From: Embleya sp045207655
GTDB lineage: Bacteria; Actinomycetota; Actinomycetes; Streptomycetales; Streptomycetaceae
Length of the DNA stretch: 64,000 bases
NCBI RefSeq assembly: GCF_045207655.1
Contig: NZ_CP108784.1
Location: forward strand, 5,642,001-5,706,000
Reading direction: 5' to 3'
Under the pieces are notes generated by a model. It was given only the letters and a program-made list of their open reading frames with translations. It ran no database searches and was not told the origin of the DNA. Below, one piece after another: positions 16,747-25,468 of the stretch. Within the stretch, counting starts at the first letter, position 1. Each line of letters begins with the position of its first letter. The position numbers were made by a program, and so were the translations under genes.

Positions 16747-17862
16747 TCAGCCCTCGCTTCCGTTGGACTGCGGCTTGGACAGGGACGGGGCACCGGCGGG
16801 CGGCGCCCCGGCGGGGGCTCCCCACGGTGCGCCGGGCGCACCCTGCTGCTGTGGATAACCGGCCGGGCCGGCGAACTGCGGAGCGCCCTGCTGTGGATAA
16901 CCGGGCGGCGGTGCCATCCCGGGCGGACCCCATCCGGGCGGCGGACCGCCCGGCAGCCCGGCGCGGTACTCCACGCTGTGCTGGGTCATCCGCATGTAGA
17001 CCTCTTCGAGCGAGTCGAAGCGCGGCGACAACTCGTGCAGCGCGATGCCGTGCTCGGCGGCGAGGTCACCGATCACCGTCGGGGGCAGCTCGTGCACGCG
17101 GAACGAACCGGGCACCGCCTGGTCGGGGGTGATCGTCGCCCCCTTGCCCTGGAGCAGCGGCTTGAGCCGGTCCACCTGCGGCGAGCGCACCACGGTGAAG
17201 GACTGCGAGTTGGTCTCGATGAAGTCGCGCATCGAGGTGTCGGCGATCATCCGCCCCTGGCCGATCACGATCAGGTGGTCGGCGGTCACCTCCATCTCGC
17301 TCATCAGGTGGCTGGAGACGAACACGGTGCGACCCTCGGAAGCGAGCTGCTTCATCAGGTTCCGGATCCACAGGATGCCCTCGGGGTCGAGCCCGTTGAC
17401 CGGCTCGTCGAACATCAGGATGCCGGGATCGCCCAGCAGCGCCGAGGCGATGCCCAGCCGCTGGCCCATGCCGAGCGAGAAGCCGCCCGCGCGCTTCTTG
17501 GCGACCTGCGTCAGGCCGACCATCCCCAAGACCTCGTCCACCCGGCGATTGGGGATGCCGTTGCTCTGCGCGAGGCACAGCAGGTGGTTGTACGCGGTAC
17601 GGCCGCCGTGCATCGCCTTGGCGTCCAGCAGCGCGCCCATCTCCCGCAGCGGGGCCTGGACGTGGTCGTACGGGCGGCCGTTGACCGTGACGTTGCCGCC
17701 GGTCGGCGCGTCCAGCCCGAGGATCATCCGCATGGTGGTCGATTTGCCGGCACCGTTGGGGCCGAGGAAGCCGGTCACCGAGCCCGGACGCACCTGGAAG
17801 GAAAGCTGATCCACCGCCAGCTTGTTTCCGTAGCGTTTGGTGAGCCCTCTCGCTTCGATCAT
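16747..17862 (-). CDS. ABC transporter ATP-binding protein
   Basis: A 371-residue ATPase partner of the downstream permease. The ATG at 17862 ('MIEARGLTKRYG') follows GGGAG about 12 nt upstream; longer in-frame starts are less likely. Walker A is 'GFLGPNGAGKSTTMRMILGL', Walker B 'ILMFDEPVNGLDPEG', and the signature is a variant 'FSLGMGQRLGIASALLG' in place of LSGGQ, typical of DrrA-like drug exporters. An H-loop 'VFVSSHLMSEME' follows. The C-terminal 80 residues are Pro/Gly/Gln-rich, like the N-terminus of the permease; the matching low-complexity tails may help the two associate. Confidence 0.92.
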   Translation of the reverse strand: MIEARGLTKRYGNKLAVDQLSFQVRPGSVTGFLGPNGAGKSTTMRMILGLDAPTGGNVTVNGRPYDHVQAPLREMGALLDAKAMHGGRTAYNHLLCLAQSNGIPNRRVDEVLGMVGLTQVAKKRAGGFSLGMGQRLGIASALLGDPGILMFDEPVNGLDPEGILWIRNLMKQLASEGRTVFVSSHLMSEMEVTADHLIVIGQGRMIADTSMRDFIETNSQSFTVVRSPQVDRLKPLLQGKGATITPDQAVPGSFRVHELPPTVIGDLAAEHGIALHELSPRFDSLEEVYMRMTQHSVEYRAGLPGGPPPGWGPPGMAPPPGYPQQGAPQFAGPAGYPQQQGAPGAPWGAPAGAPPAGAPSLSKPQSNGSEG

Positions 17863-18022
17863 CTGTTGCCGCACTCCCAGGATGGTTTCGGTGCATGAGT
17901 CTGTGAAGGGTTCGAGCTTAGGCCGAATCGCCGCCGAGCACGGCCGCCGCGCGTCGGGCCCGCGCTGGGTCACGAGTTCGAGGGAAGTCCCGCAGCGTCA
18001 TCCTCGAGGATGATTGACAAGC

Positions 18023-19468
18023 TCACGCTTGATCCTGTCGAGGTGTGACCACTTCGCGAAGTATGAGCAGTACGGCGGCCGCGATCGGAATCGCGAGCAA
18101 TGCCCCGGTCACCCCGAGCAGCGCGCCGCCGACCAGCGCCGCTATCACCGTGATCGCCGGCGGTACGTTCACCGCGCGGTTCATCACCCGCGGATAGATC
18201 AGGTAGTTCTCGAACTGCTGATAGGCCAGGAAGAAGATCACGCAGGTGAGCGCCTTGCCGGGGGAGTCGAAGAAGACCACGATCGACACCACCGCGGCGC
18301 CGATGGTGGCGCCGATCATCGGGATCAGGTCGGTGAACGCGATCACCAGGGCCAGCGGCAGCGCGTAGTCGTTGCCCAGGACCATCAGGAAGACGAACGA
18401 GGACAGACCCGCGCAACTGGCCACGATCAGGGCGCCGTTCACATAGCCGCCGATGCCCGACAGGATCTCGTCGCCGAGCAGCCGCACCCGCGGTCGGCGC
18501 GACTTCGGGAACAGGTTGTACAGGTGCTCCTTGATGCTGGGCAGCGCGCCCAGGAAGTACAGCGTCAACACGATCACGGTGAGCGTGTCGAACACCGAGG
18601 TCAGCACCATCTTGCCGAAGCCCCAGAGCCCGCCCGCCACGTTCTCCGCGGTCTTGGCGTTGGCCGCCCAGTCCTTGGCCCGGGTGACGATGTCGTACTT
18701 CTCGTCGAGCTTGCGGAATCTCTCGTTGTTGCGCAGCTCGGTGAGGCTGTCGGGGATCGAGTTGATCAGGTTCGAGGTCTGCTCGACCAGGGGCTGGGCG
18801 ATCGCGGTGGCGAAGCCCGCGGCCACGATCACGAAGCCGAACGCCACCGCGCACACCGCCCAGCGCCGGGGCAGGCCGCGACGCTCCAGCCGTTCGACGA
18901 ACGGGTTCAGGCCCGCGGCCAGGAAGAACGAGATCAGGATGATGATCAGGACGTGCTGGATGCCCATCACGGCTTGGGCCAGGAACCACGCGGTGATCAG
19001 CCCGAGTCCGCCGATGAAGCCGATGTAGAACGGCGACGACCGATGCAGCGGCCGGCCCGGATCGCCGAATCGCGAGCCGATCCCGGTCCACGGCTCGACC
19101 GGGGTCGAGCCCGAACCCGAGCCCGAGGCCGATGTCGAAGCGGACGCCGGGTCCTTGGCGTCGGCCGGGACCGGTACGGAGGTCCCGGCGTCGTCGCCGG
19201 CCGGTGCCGCCGGGCCCGGCCCGCCGTCGGCCGAGCCGGGCTGCGCCGACGCGACCTGGGCGGGCACCCGCGCGGGCGCCGGTTCGTCGGCCGAAGTCGT
19301 GGGCGCGGTCCCGGGCTTGCCCGGATCGGCCGGAGCCGCCGCGTCCGCACCGGCCGCGGGCGGCGCGTCGGGAGCGGCCCCGTCCGCCCCCGCGCCCGGA
19401 TCCGGGGCGGTGCCGCCGGCGGGCGCCCCCGATCTGCGCCGCGGCCAGATGTTGCCCAGTCGACCCAT
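18023..19468 (-). CDS. AI-2E family transporter
   Basis: A 481-residue membrane protein of the AI-2E (TqsA/PerM-like) family. I chose the ATG at 19468 ('MGRLGNIWPRRR', GAGGGG site) over a GTG at 19489. The N-terminal 130 residues are Ala/Pro/Asp-rich and disordered. About eight membrane spans follow, with the family signature 'DLIPMIGATIGAAVV' and 'YLIYPRVMNRAVNVPP' near the C-terminal part. Family members export small molecules, though the substrate here is unknown. It is transcribed in the same direction as the ABC pair but from its own region. Confidence 0.9.
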   Translation of the reverse strand: MGRLGNIWPRRRSGAPAGGTAPDPGAGADGAAPDAPPAAGADAAAPADPGKPGTAPTTSADEPAPARVPAQVASAQPGSADGGPGPAAPAGDDAGTSVPVPADAKDPASASTSASGSGSGSTPVEPWTGIGSRFGDPGRPLHRSSPFYIGFIGGLGLITAWFLAQAVMGIQHVLIIILISFFLAAGLNPFVERLERRGLPRRWAVCAVAFGFVIVAAGFATAIAQPLVEQTSNLINSIPDSLTELRNNERFRKLDEKYDIVTRAKDWAANAKTAENVAGGLWGFGKMVLTSVFDTLTVIVLTLYFLGALPSIKEHLYNLFPKSRRPRVRLLGDEILSGIGGYVNGALIVASCAGLSSFVFLMVLGNDYALPLALVIAFTDLIPMIGATIGAAVVSIVVFFDSPGKALTCVIFFLAYQQFENYLIYPRVMNRAVNVPPAITVIAALVGGALLGVTGALLAIPIAAAVLLILREVVTPRQDQA

Positions 19469-19560
19469 GCCCCGTTGCCCCTCGTCCACCAGTTCGGATC
19501 CGCCGACTCGGCGTGGCGCGCGATCGGCGCGCGCCCCGAGATGGCGTCATGAAAATGCGG

Positions 19561-19603
19561 CCGGGCGGCGGGCGGGTCCTCGTGGAACCCGTCCGCCGCC
19601 CGG
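19561..19603 (-). terminator. Terminator hairpin after filP
   Basis: A 17-bp stem with one mismatch (19561-19577 with 19587-19603) and a 9-nt loop lies about 50 bp downstream of the filP stop. It has no long T run, but its position and stability fit termination of filP. Confidence 0.7.
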
Positions 19604-19652
19604 CCGCCGAAAACGGCCGCTACGGCCCGTACCGATGCCCCCCGAGGGAGGA

Positions 19653-20594
19653 TCAGCGGCTCTGCTGCGCCGGCACACCCGGCATCTTGTCGTCGTCGTC
19701 ATCGATGCTCACACCCGCGGCGGCGACGGCCGCGCCGGTGAGGGTCGCCAGCATCTCGCGCACGTTGGTGAGCTGCGCGTTGATGCTGTCCCGACGGTGG
19801 GTCAGCGCGGCCAGTTCGCGCTCGGACTCCGAGCGGATCCGGTCGGCCTTGGCACGCGCGTCGGCGACGATGTCGTCGGCCTGGCGCTGCGCCGTCTCGA
19901 TCGTCTGCCGCGAACGACGCTCGGCGTCGGTGCGCAGCTTCTCCGCCTCCAGGCGCAGTTGCTCGGCCCGGTGCTCGACCTCGGACAGGCGCTTCTCGGC
20001 CTTGGCCTGACGGGCCGCCAGGTCGCGCTCGGACTGCTCGCGGCGCTTGGCCAGGTTGGTCTCGAAGTCCGCGGCGGCCTGGGCGGCCTTGGCCCGGGTC
20101 TCCTCGAAGAGGGCCTCGGCCTCCTCGCGCTTGGCCGACGCGTCCTTGGCCGCCTCGCCACGAAGCTGCGCGGCGTCGCTCTTGGCCTTGTCGAGGATCC
20201 GCGAACCCTCGTCCTCGGCCTTGGCCTTGCGCTCCTTGCCGTACTGCTCGGCGTCGGAACGCACCTGCTGCGCGGCGGCCTCGGCCAACTCGCGGTGCTG
20301 ATCGGCGGCGCGGCGGGCTTCCTCGCGCAGGTCCTTGGCCTCTTCCTCGGCCAGGCGGAGGATCTTCTCCACCCGGGCGCCGAGACCGGCGTAGGAGGGT
20401 TCGGCGTCGGCGAGTTGGGCCTGCGCGTTCTGGCTTTCGAGGTGCAGTTCCTCGATCCGCTTCTCCAGCGCCGAGATCCTCGCGAGCGCGCTGTCACGGT
20501 CCGACACGAGCTTCGTGATGCGGTCGTCAACCTGCGAACGCTCGTACCCACGGCGGACGATGTCGAAGCCGTGCGGAGAGTTAGTGTCGCTCAT
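19653..20594 (-). CDS. filP: Coiled-coil polarity protein FilP
   Basis: A 313-residue, almost entirely coiled-coil protein. FilP forms intermediate-filament-like networks at hyphal tips in Streptomyces and works with DivIVA and Scy in polar growth. The ATG at 20594 has an AGGAA site. The N-terminal 'GFDIVRRGYERSQVDDRITKL' is the DivIVA-like targeting segment. Heptad-type 'AEEEAKDLREEARRAAD' repeats run to about residue 270. A 'HRRDSINAQLTNVREML' module shared with the end of Scy is followed by an acidic 'DDDDD' stretch. Length is close to that of S. coelicolor FilP (about 310, recalled). It lies directly downstream of scy. Confidence 0.95.
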   Translation of the reverse strand: MSDTNSPHGFDIVRRGYERSQVDDRITKLVSDRDSALARISALEKRIEELHLESQNAQAQLADAEPSYAGLGARVEKILRLAEEEAKDLREEARRAADQHRELAEAAAQQVRSDAEQYGKERKAKAEDEGSRILDKAKSDAAQLRGEAAKDASAKREEAEALFEETRAKAAQAAADFETNLAKRREQSERDLAARQAKAEKRLSEVEHRAEQLRLEAEKLRTDAERRSRQTIETAQRQADDIVADARAKADRIRSESERELAALTHRRDSINAQLTNVREMLATLTGAAVAAAGVSIDDDDDKMPGVPAQQSR

Positions 20595-20703
20595 GGGGTT
20601 CCTGTCGTATGACGGGTGCGGTGAATGAGGTGACGGGTGGAATCCTGGCACGAATCGGGCGGAGCATCGACCTGACCGGGGGATAAGAACCGGCCGGCAT
20701 CGC

Positions 20704-23700
20704 TCAATCGGATGACGACGAACCGGCACCCTTCGCCGCGGGGCCCTTGCCCGACGAGGAGTTGCCCTTGCCGGAGGCGAGGCCCGCGGGAGCGGCGAGC
20801 GCGTCCAGCACGCCCTGCACACGCGACATCTCGGCGGTGATGTCCTTGCGTCTGCGGTTCAACTCGTCGAGTTTGCGCTGTCCGTCGGCGCGATGACGGT
20901 CGGCGTCCTTGCGCGCCTCGGTGCGCAGTCGCTCCGCCTCCTTCCGCGCCTCGTCGAGAACCTTCTCGGCATCCGCGGCGGTCTTGCGACGAACCGCCTG
21001 CGCCTCCCGCTGGGCGGCGGCCACCTGTTCGGCCACCTTCGCCCGCAGGTCGTCCGCGCCCTTCTGGGCGTCGGCGAGACGCTGTTCCGCTTCCGAGAGC
21101 AACGCCTCGGCCTTCTTCACCGCGGCAATCCGTACCCTATCCGCCTCGGAACCGGCCTTGTCACGAATCCGCTCGGCTTCCTCCGCCGCGACCACCTTCA
21201 TCTTCTCGGCGTCCACGCGGGCCTCGCTCACCTGTTCCTCCGCGGCGGCGACCAGGTCGTCGACCCGCTTGCCGGCCTGCTTCAGGCCCTCCGCGGCCTG
21301 CCGGCGGGCACGTTCGACGACCTGCTCGGCCTCCTTGTCGGAGCGCTCGCGGGTGGTGGTGGTGTCCCGGCGGGTCTCGCTGATCATCGCGTCCGAGTCC
21401 CCGCGCGCCTTCTCTATCACCGCGGTCGCCTCGGCACGCAGGCGTTCGTCCTCGGCCTCGGCCTCGGCGATCAGGCGGTTCGCCGCCTCGTTCGCCTCGT
21501 TGACGCGCTGCTCGGCCTTGCGCTCGGCCGCGCCGACGATCTCGGTGGCCCGGCCCTTGGCCCGGATCAGCAGATCCTCGGCCTCGTTGGCGGCCCGGTC
21601 CAGCTCCGCGCGGGCCTGCTCGCGCAGCGCGGTCGCGGCCTCCTCGGCCTCGCGCAGCTCCTTGTTCGCCGCTTCCCGTCCGGCCGTTCGGGTCTTCTCG
21701 GCCTCCCGGTCGGAGTCGGACTTCATCCGCTCGGCGTGCTTGCGCGCCGCGGTGACCGTGGCGTCCGCCTCCGCGCGGGCGCGCACCAGCGTGGTCTCGG
21801 CGTCGTCGCGGGCCTTGGTCAGGTCGCGTTCGGCGAGCGCGGTGAGCCGGTCCGACTCCTCGCGGGCGGCGTCCTCGATGCCCACCACCGCGGCGCGCAC
21901 CGCCTCCGCCTCGGCCTGGGCCTCGGCCACCGCGCGCGCGGCGTCCTCCTTGGCCAGCCGGGCCTGCGTGGTGGCACTCTCCAGCAGATCGGTGCCGCGC
22001 GCCTCGGCCTTCTCCAGCAACTCGCGCGCCCGCGCCTTGGTGCGATCGCGCAGCTCGGCCGCCTCGTCGCGGGCCTCCTCCAGCGCCTGCGCGCCCTGGG
22101 TGCGCAGCCGGGTCGCCTCGGCCTCGGCCTCCTCGCGCATCCGGGCGGAGTCGGTGTCGGCCTGCTCCAACTGGGTCAGCGCCGCGGTCTCCGCCTCGCT
22201 GCGCATGCGCTCGGACTCCGCCGTCGCCTCCGCCAGCGCGCCGGCCGCCTCCTCGCGCAGCGTGCCCGCGTCCTGATTCGCCGAGGCCAGCGTCGCGGTC
22301 GCCTCGGTGTGCAGGCGCTGCGCCTCGGTACGCGCGGCGTCCAGCGCCTCGGCGGCCTCGGTGCGCAGTGTGCGGGCCGCGGTCTCGGCCTCGGTGCGGA
22401 GCTGTTCCGCATCGCGTTCGGCCCGCTCCAGCAGCGCCCGGGCGGCGGTCTGCGCCTCGGACCGGGCCCGGTCCGCGTCGGTCTCGCCCTGCGTCCGGGT
22501 CGCGTCCGCGTCGGACCTGGCCGCGGCCAGTGCGGCGGTCGCCTCCTGGCGCAGCGTGCGGGCCTCGCCGTCGGCCTGCTCGAGGATGCCGAGCGCGGTC
22601 TCCTCGCCCTCGGCGCGCACCCGCGCGGCATCCGACTCGGCCTTGTCCAGCGCGGCGCGCACGGTGGCGGCGGTCTCGGTGCGCAGCGTGCGCGCGGCCT
22701 CCTCCGCCTCGGTGCGCATGCGCTCGGCCTCGGCGTGCGCCTGCTCCAGCACGGAGCGCGCGGTCTCGGTGGTCTCCTCGCGCAGCGTCCGGGCGGTCGT
22801 CTCGGCCTCGGTGCGCATGCGCTCGGCCTCCGCGTCGGCCTGCTCCAGCACGGAGCGCGCGGTATTGGTGGTCTTCTCGCGCAGCGCCTGTGCGGCGGTT
22901 TCGGCCTCGGTGCGCATCCGGGTCGCGTCCGCGTCCGCGTCGGCCACCAGCGTGCGGGCCTGTTCGGTGCTCTCCTCGCGCAGTGTGCGGGCCGCGTTCT
23001 CCGCCGCCTCGCGAACCGCCAGCGCGGTGGCCTCGGTCACCTCGCGCAGCGTGCGCGACTCGGTCTCCGCCTCCTCGCGCATCGAGGCCGCGTCCCGGCG
23101 GGCGGCCGAGCGCATGCCGTCCGCCTCCTCGCGGGAGTCGGTGAGGACCTTCTCGGCCTCCTCGCGGGCCTTGCCGATCAGTTCGTCGGCCTTGACCGCG
23201 GCGGACTGGGTGCGCGCGCCGGCATCGGCGCGGGCCTGCTCCATGGTGGCCTGGGCGTCCGCCCGGGCCCGGTCCAGCGCGGCCTCCGCGTCGGTGGCGG
23301 ACTGCTCGGCGCGGGCCCGCAGTTCCTCGGTGCGGGTGCGCAGTTCGGCGGTCTGGCGCTCGGCCTCCGCGCGCATCGCCTCGGCGCGCGCCACCGCCTG
23401 ATCGCGAAGCTCGGTCGCGGCCCGCTCGGCCGAGCGGATCAGCTCCTCGGCCGCGCGGGACGCGTCGGCGCCGGCCTTCTGTGCCTCGGCGCGGGCCTTG
23501 GCCACCAGTTCCTCGGCCTCGGCGTGCGCGCGGCCGGCGTTCTCCGCCGCCTCGGTGCATACCCGCTCGGCCTCGGCGCGGGCCGCCTCGACCCGTTCCG
23601 CCGCCTGCGCGCTCGATTCCTCGCGCAATTGCTCGGCGGCTGCCGCGGCCTCGGCGCGCAGGTTCTGCGCCTCGTCCTGGGCGCGCTGCAACTCCTCGAC

Positions 23701-25329
23701 GGCCTCGGCCTGTTGGCGCTGGGTCAGCTCGCGCAGACGGTGCGTGTCGGCAACCGCCTTCTCGCGCAGCTTGCCGGTGTCGGCGCGGGCCGCCTCCAGC
23801 AGTTCCTCGGCGCTCTCGGCGGCCTTGGCACGCAACTGCTCCGCGTACTCGCGGGCCTCGTTCGCGAGTCGATCGCTCGACTCGCGGGTGCGCGTCTCCA
23901 CCGCCTCGGCGTCGGCCTGCGCGCGGGCGCGCAACTCGTCCGCCTCGGTGCGGGCCTCGCCCTGTACCCGCTCCGCCTCGGACCGGGACTTGGCCATCAG
24001 GTCGTCCGCGGCGCGGGCGGCGGTCTCCAGGCGCTCGGCGGCGCCGGCCTCGGCGTTGGTGAGCAACTGCTGCGCCTCGCCGCGCAGTCGGTCCACCTCC
24101 TGCCGGCGGCGTTCGATCTCCGCGCGCGCCCCGGCCTCCAACTCGTCGACCCGGGCCAGGGTTTCCTCGCGGGCGGTGTCCAACTCGGCGCGGGTGTCCG
24201 TGCGCAGCGCCTCGGCCTCGGCGCGCGCCTCGTCGCGCAGCCGGTCGGCCTCGGCGAGTGCCTCGGCACGCAGCCGCTCGGCGGCGGCACGGGCCTCGGC
24301 GGTGAGCTTGTCCGCCTCGGCGCGGGCCTTGCCCACGTGCGCCTCGGCCTCGCCGGCGGCCTTGCCGAGCTTCTCGCTCGCCTCGGCCTCGGCACCTTGG
24401 AGCAGGCGCTGCGCCTCGGCCTGGCGGCGGTCCGCCTCGCCGGCCGCCTCGGCGCGCAGGCGCTCGATCTCCAGCTGGGCGGATTCGAGCAGTTTCGCGG
24501 TGTTCTCGGAGGCGCCCTGGGCCCGGGCGCCGGCCTCGCCGGTGACCCGCTCGGCCTCGGAGCGTGCTTCGCCGATGATCCGGGCGGCCTCGACCCGGGC
24601 GTCGCCGACCAGGCTCTCCGCGCGGGTACGGGTCTCGGTGCGCAACTGGTCGGACTGGTCCACGGCCGCGCTCGCCCGGGCCTTGGCCTCGGCGATCACC
24701 CGGTCCGCGTCGCCCTGCGCGCGGGAGAGCAGGGATTCGACCTCGGCGCGGGTGCTCTCACTGGTGCCGGCGGCCTGCTCGCGCGCGGCGGCGGCGATCC
24801 GCTCGGCCTCGGCGCGGGCGTTGTCCACGAGTTGGCGCGAGCGCTCCTCGGCCTGCGCGCGCAACTGCTCGGCCCACGCGACGTTCTCGTTGACCCGGGC
24901 CTCGGTGGCCTGGCGGGCCTGGGTCAGTTCCTCGTCCAGGCGCCGGCGGCGCTCCATCACCTCGGCCTGCCAGTCGGCCTCCAGCCGGGCGGAGCGCGCG
25001 GCGGCCTCCTGGAGCAGGCGCTGCGTGGTCGCGCGCGACTCCTGCAATTCGCGCTCGGCGTCCGCGCGGACCTGGTCGGCCTGCAACTGGGCGTTGCGCA
25101 GCATCTGCTCGGCCTGGCCGCCGATGCTGTCGAATCGGGGCGTGGCGAGTTGACGGCGAAGGTCATGCAGCTTCGCGCGGAGAACCTCGACCTGATAGCC
25201 GAGGTCCTCCGCGTGTGCGACGGTGTCGTCGCGCTCCTTCTTCAGCCGCTTGATCTCGTCGTCGAGTACTTCGAGGTGCTCGTCGACTTGGTAGCGGTCG
25301 TAGCCCCGCACTGTGGGGTCCCACTCCAT
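20704..25329 (-). CDS. scy: Polarisome scaffold coiled-coil protein Scy, expanded
   Basis: A 1541-residue coiled-coil protein that organises the tip-growth assembly with DivIVA and FilP. The N-terminus 'EWDPTVRGYDRYQVDEHLEVLDDEIKRLKKERD' (in part) is a DivIVA-like domain. From about residue 80 to 1490 it is an uninterrupted Ala/Glu/Arg coiled coil with 11-residue periodicity. The protein ends with 'LNRRRKDITAEMSRVQGVLDAL' and a Ser/Gly/Lys tail. S. coelicolor Scy is about 1326 residues (recalled), so this one is longer. Part of the growth can be seen as 99-bp (33-residue) near-identical repeats around 22613-23008. The opposite strand is open over most of its length, an artefact of the biased codons. 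Confidence 0.95.
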   Translation of the reverse strand: MEWDPTVRGYDRYQVDEHLEVLDDEIKRLKKERDDTVAHAEDLGYQVEVLRAKLHDLRRQLATPRFDSIGGQAEQMLRNAQLQADQVRADAERELQESRATTQRLLQEAAARSARLEADWQAEVMERRRRLDEELTQARQATEARVNENVAWAEQLRAQAEERSRQLVDNARAEAERIAAAAREQAAGTSESTRAEVESLLSRAQGDADRVIAEAKARASAAVDQSDQLRTETRTRAESLVGDARVEAARIIGEARSEAERVTGEAGARAQGASENTAKLLESAQLEIERLRAEAAGEADRRQAEAQRLLQGAEAEASEKLGKAAGEAEAHVGKARAEADKLTAEARAAAERLRAEALAEADRLRDEARAEAEALRTDTRAELDTAREETLARVDELEAGARAEIERRRQEVDRLRGEAQQLLTNAEAGAAERLETAARAADDLMAKSRSEAERVQGEARTEADELRARAQADAEAVETRTRESSDRLANEAREYAEQLRAKAAESAEELLEAARADTGKLREKAVADTHRLRELTQRQQAEAVEELQRAQDEAQNLRAEAAAAAEQLREESSAQAAERVEAARAEAERVCTEAAENAGRAHAEAEELVAKARAEAQKAGADASRAAEELIRSAERAATELRDQAVARAEAMRAEAERQTAELRTRTEELRARAEQSATDAEAALDRARADAQATMEQARADAGARTQSAAVKADELIGKAREEAEKVLTDSREEADGMRSAARRDAASMREEAETESRTLREVTEATALAVREAAENAARTLREESTEQARTLVADADADATRMRTEAETAAQALREKTTNTARSVLEQADAEAERMRTEAETTARTLREETTETARSVLEQAHAEAERMRTEAEEAARTLRTETAATVRAALDKAESDAARVRAEGEETALGILEQADGEARTLRQEATAALAAARSDADATRTQGETDADRARSEAQTAARALLERAERDAEQLRTEAETAARTLRTEAAEALDAARTEAQRLHTEATATLASANQDAGTLREEAAGALAEATAESERMRSEAETAALTQLEQADTDSARMREEAEAEATRLRTQGAQALEEARDEAAELRDRTKARARELLEKAEARGTDLLESATTQARLAKEDAARAVAEAQAEAEAVRAAVVGIEDAAREESDRLTALAERDLTKARDDAETTLVRARAEADATVTAARKHAERMKSDSDREAEKTRTAGREAANKELREAEEAATALREQARAELDRAANEAEDLLIRAKGRATEIVGAAERKAEQRVNEANEAANRLIAEAEAEDERLRAEATAVIEKARGDSDAMISETRRDTTTTRERSDKEAEQVVERARRQAAEGLKQAGKRVDDLVAAAEEQVSEARVDAEKMKVVAAEEAERIRDKAGSEADRVRIAAVKKAEALLSEAEQRLADAQKGADDLRAKVAEQVAAAQREAQAVRRKTAADAEKVLDEARKEAERLRTEARKDADRHRADGQRKLDELNRRRKDITAEMSRVQGVLDALAAPAGLASGKGNSSSGKGPAAKGAGSSSSD
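22712..22909. repeat. 99-bp tandem repeats inside scy
   Basis: Two near-identical 99-bp units (22712-22810 and 22811-22909) begin with the same GTGCGCATGCGCTCGGCCTC. More diverged copies adjoin on both sides; the next unit boundary is at 22910. Each unit encodes 33 residues, three 11-residue turns of coiled coil, so units can be gained or lost without disturbing the helix register. Confidence 0.8.
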
Positions 25330-25468
25330 CCCCTGGCCGCGTACGTTTCAGTACTGCATATCGGCCGTTTCCGACCGGTTGGTGACGACGCGACCCCGTA
25401 TGTACATCCGGAACCGCCCGTACCGCATTGACTACCAGGGAGAATGGTCTCAGATCCAGGGACCGCCG

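Noticed and set aside
20893..25431. A 1512-codon open frame on the plus strand opposite scy
   Set aside because: It mirrors the scy coiled-coil codons, gives a Leu/Gly/Arg-rich product with no domain, and extends past the scy start into the promoter. Scy on the minus strand has clear homology.
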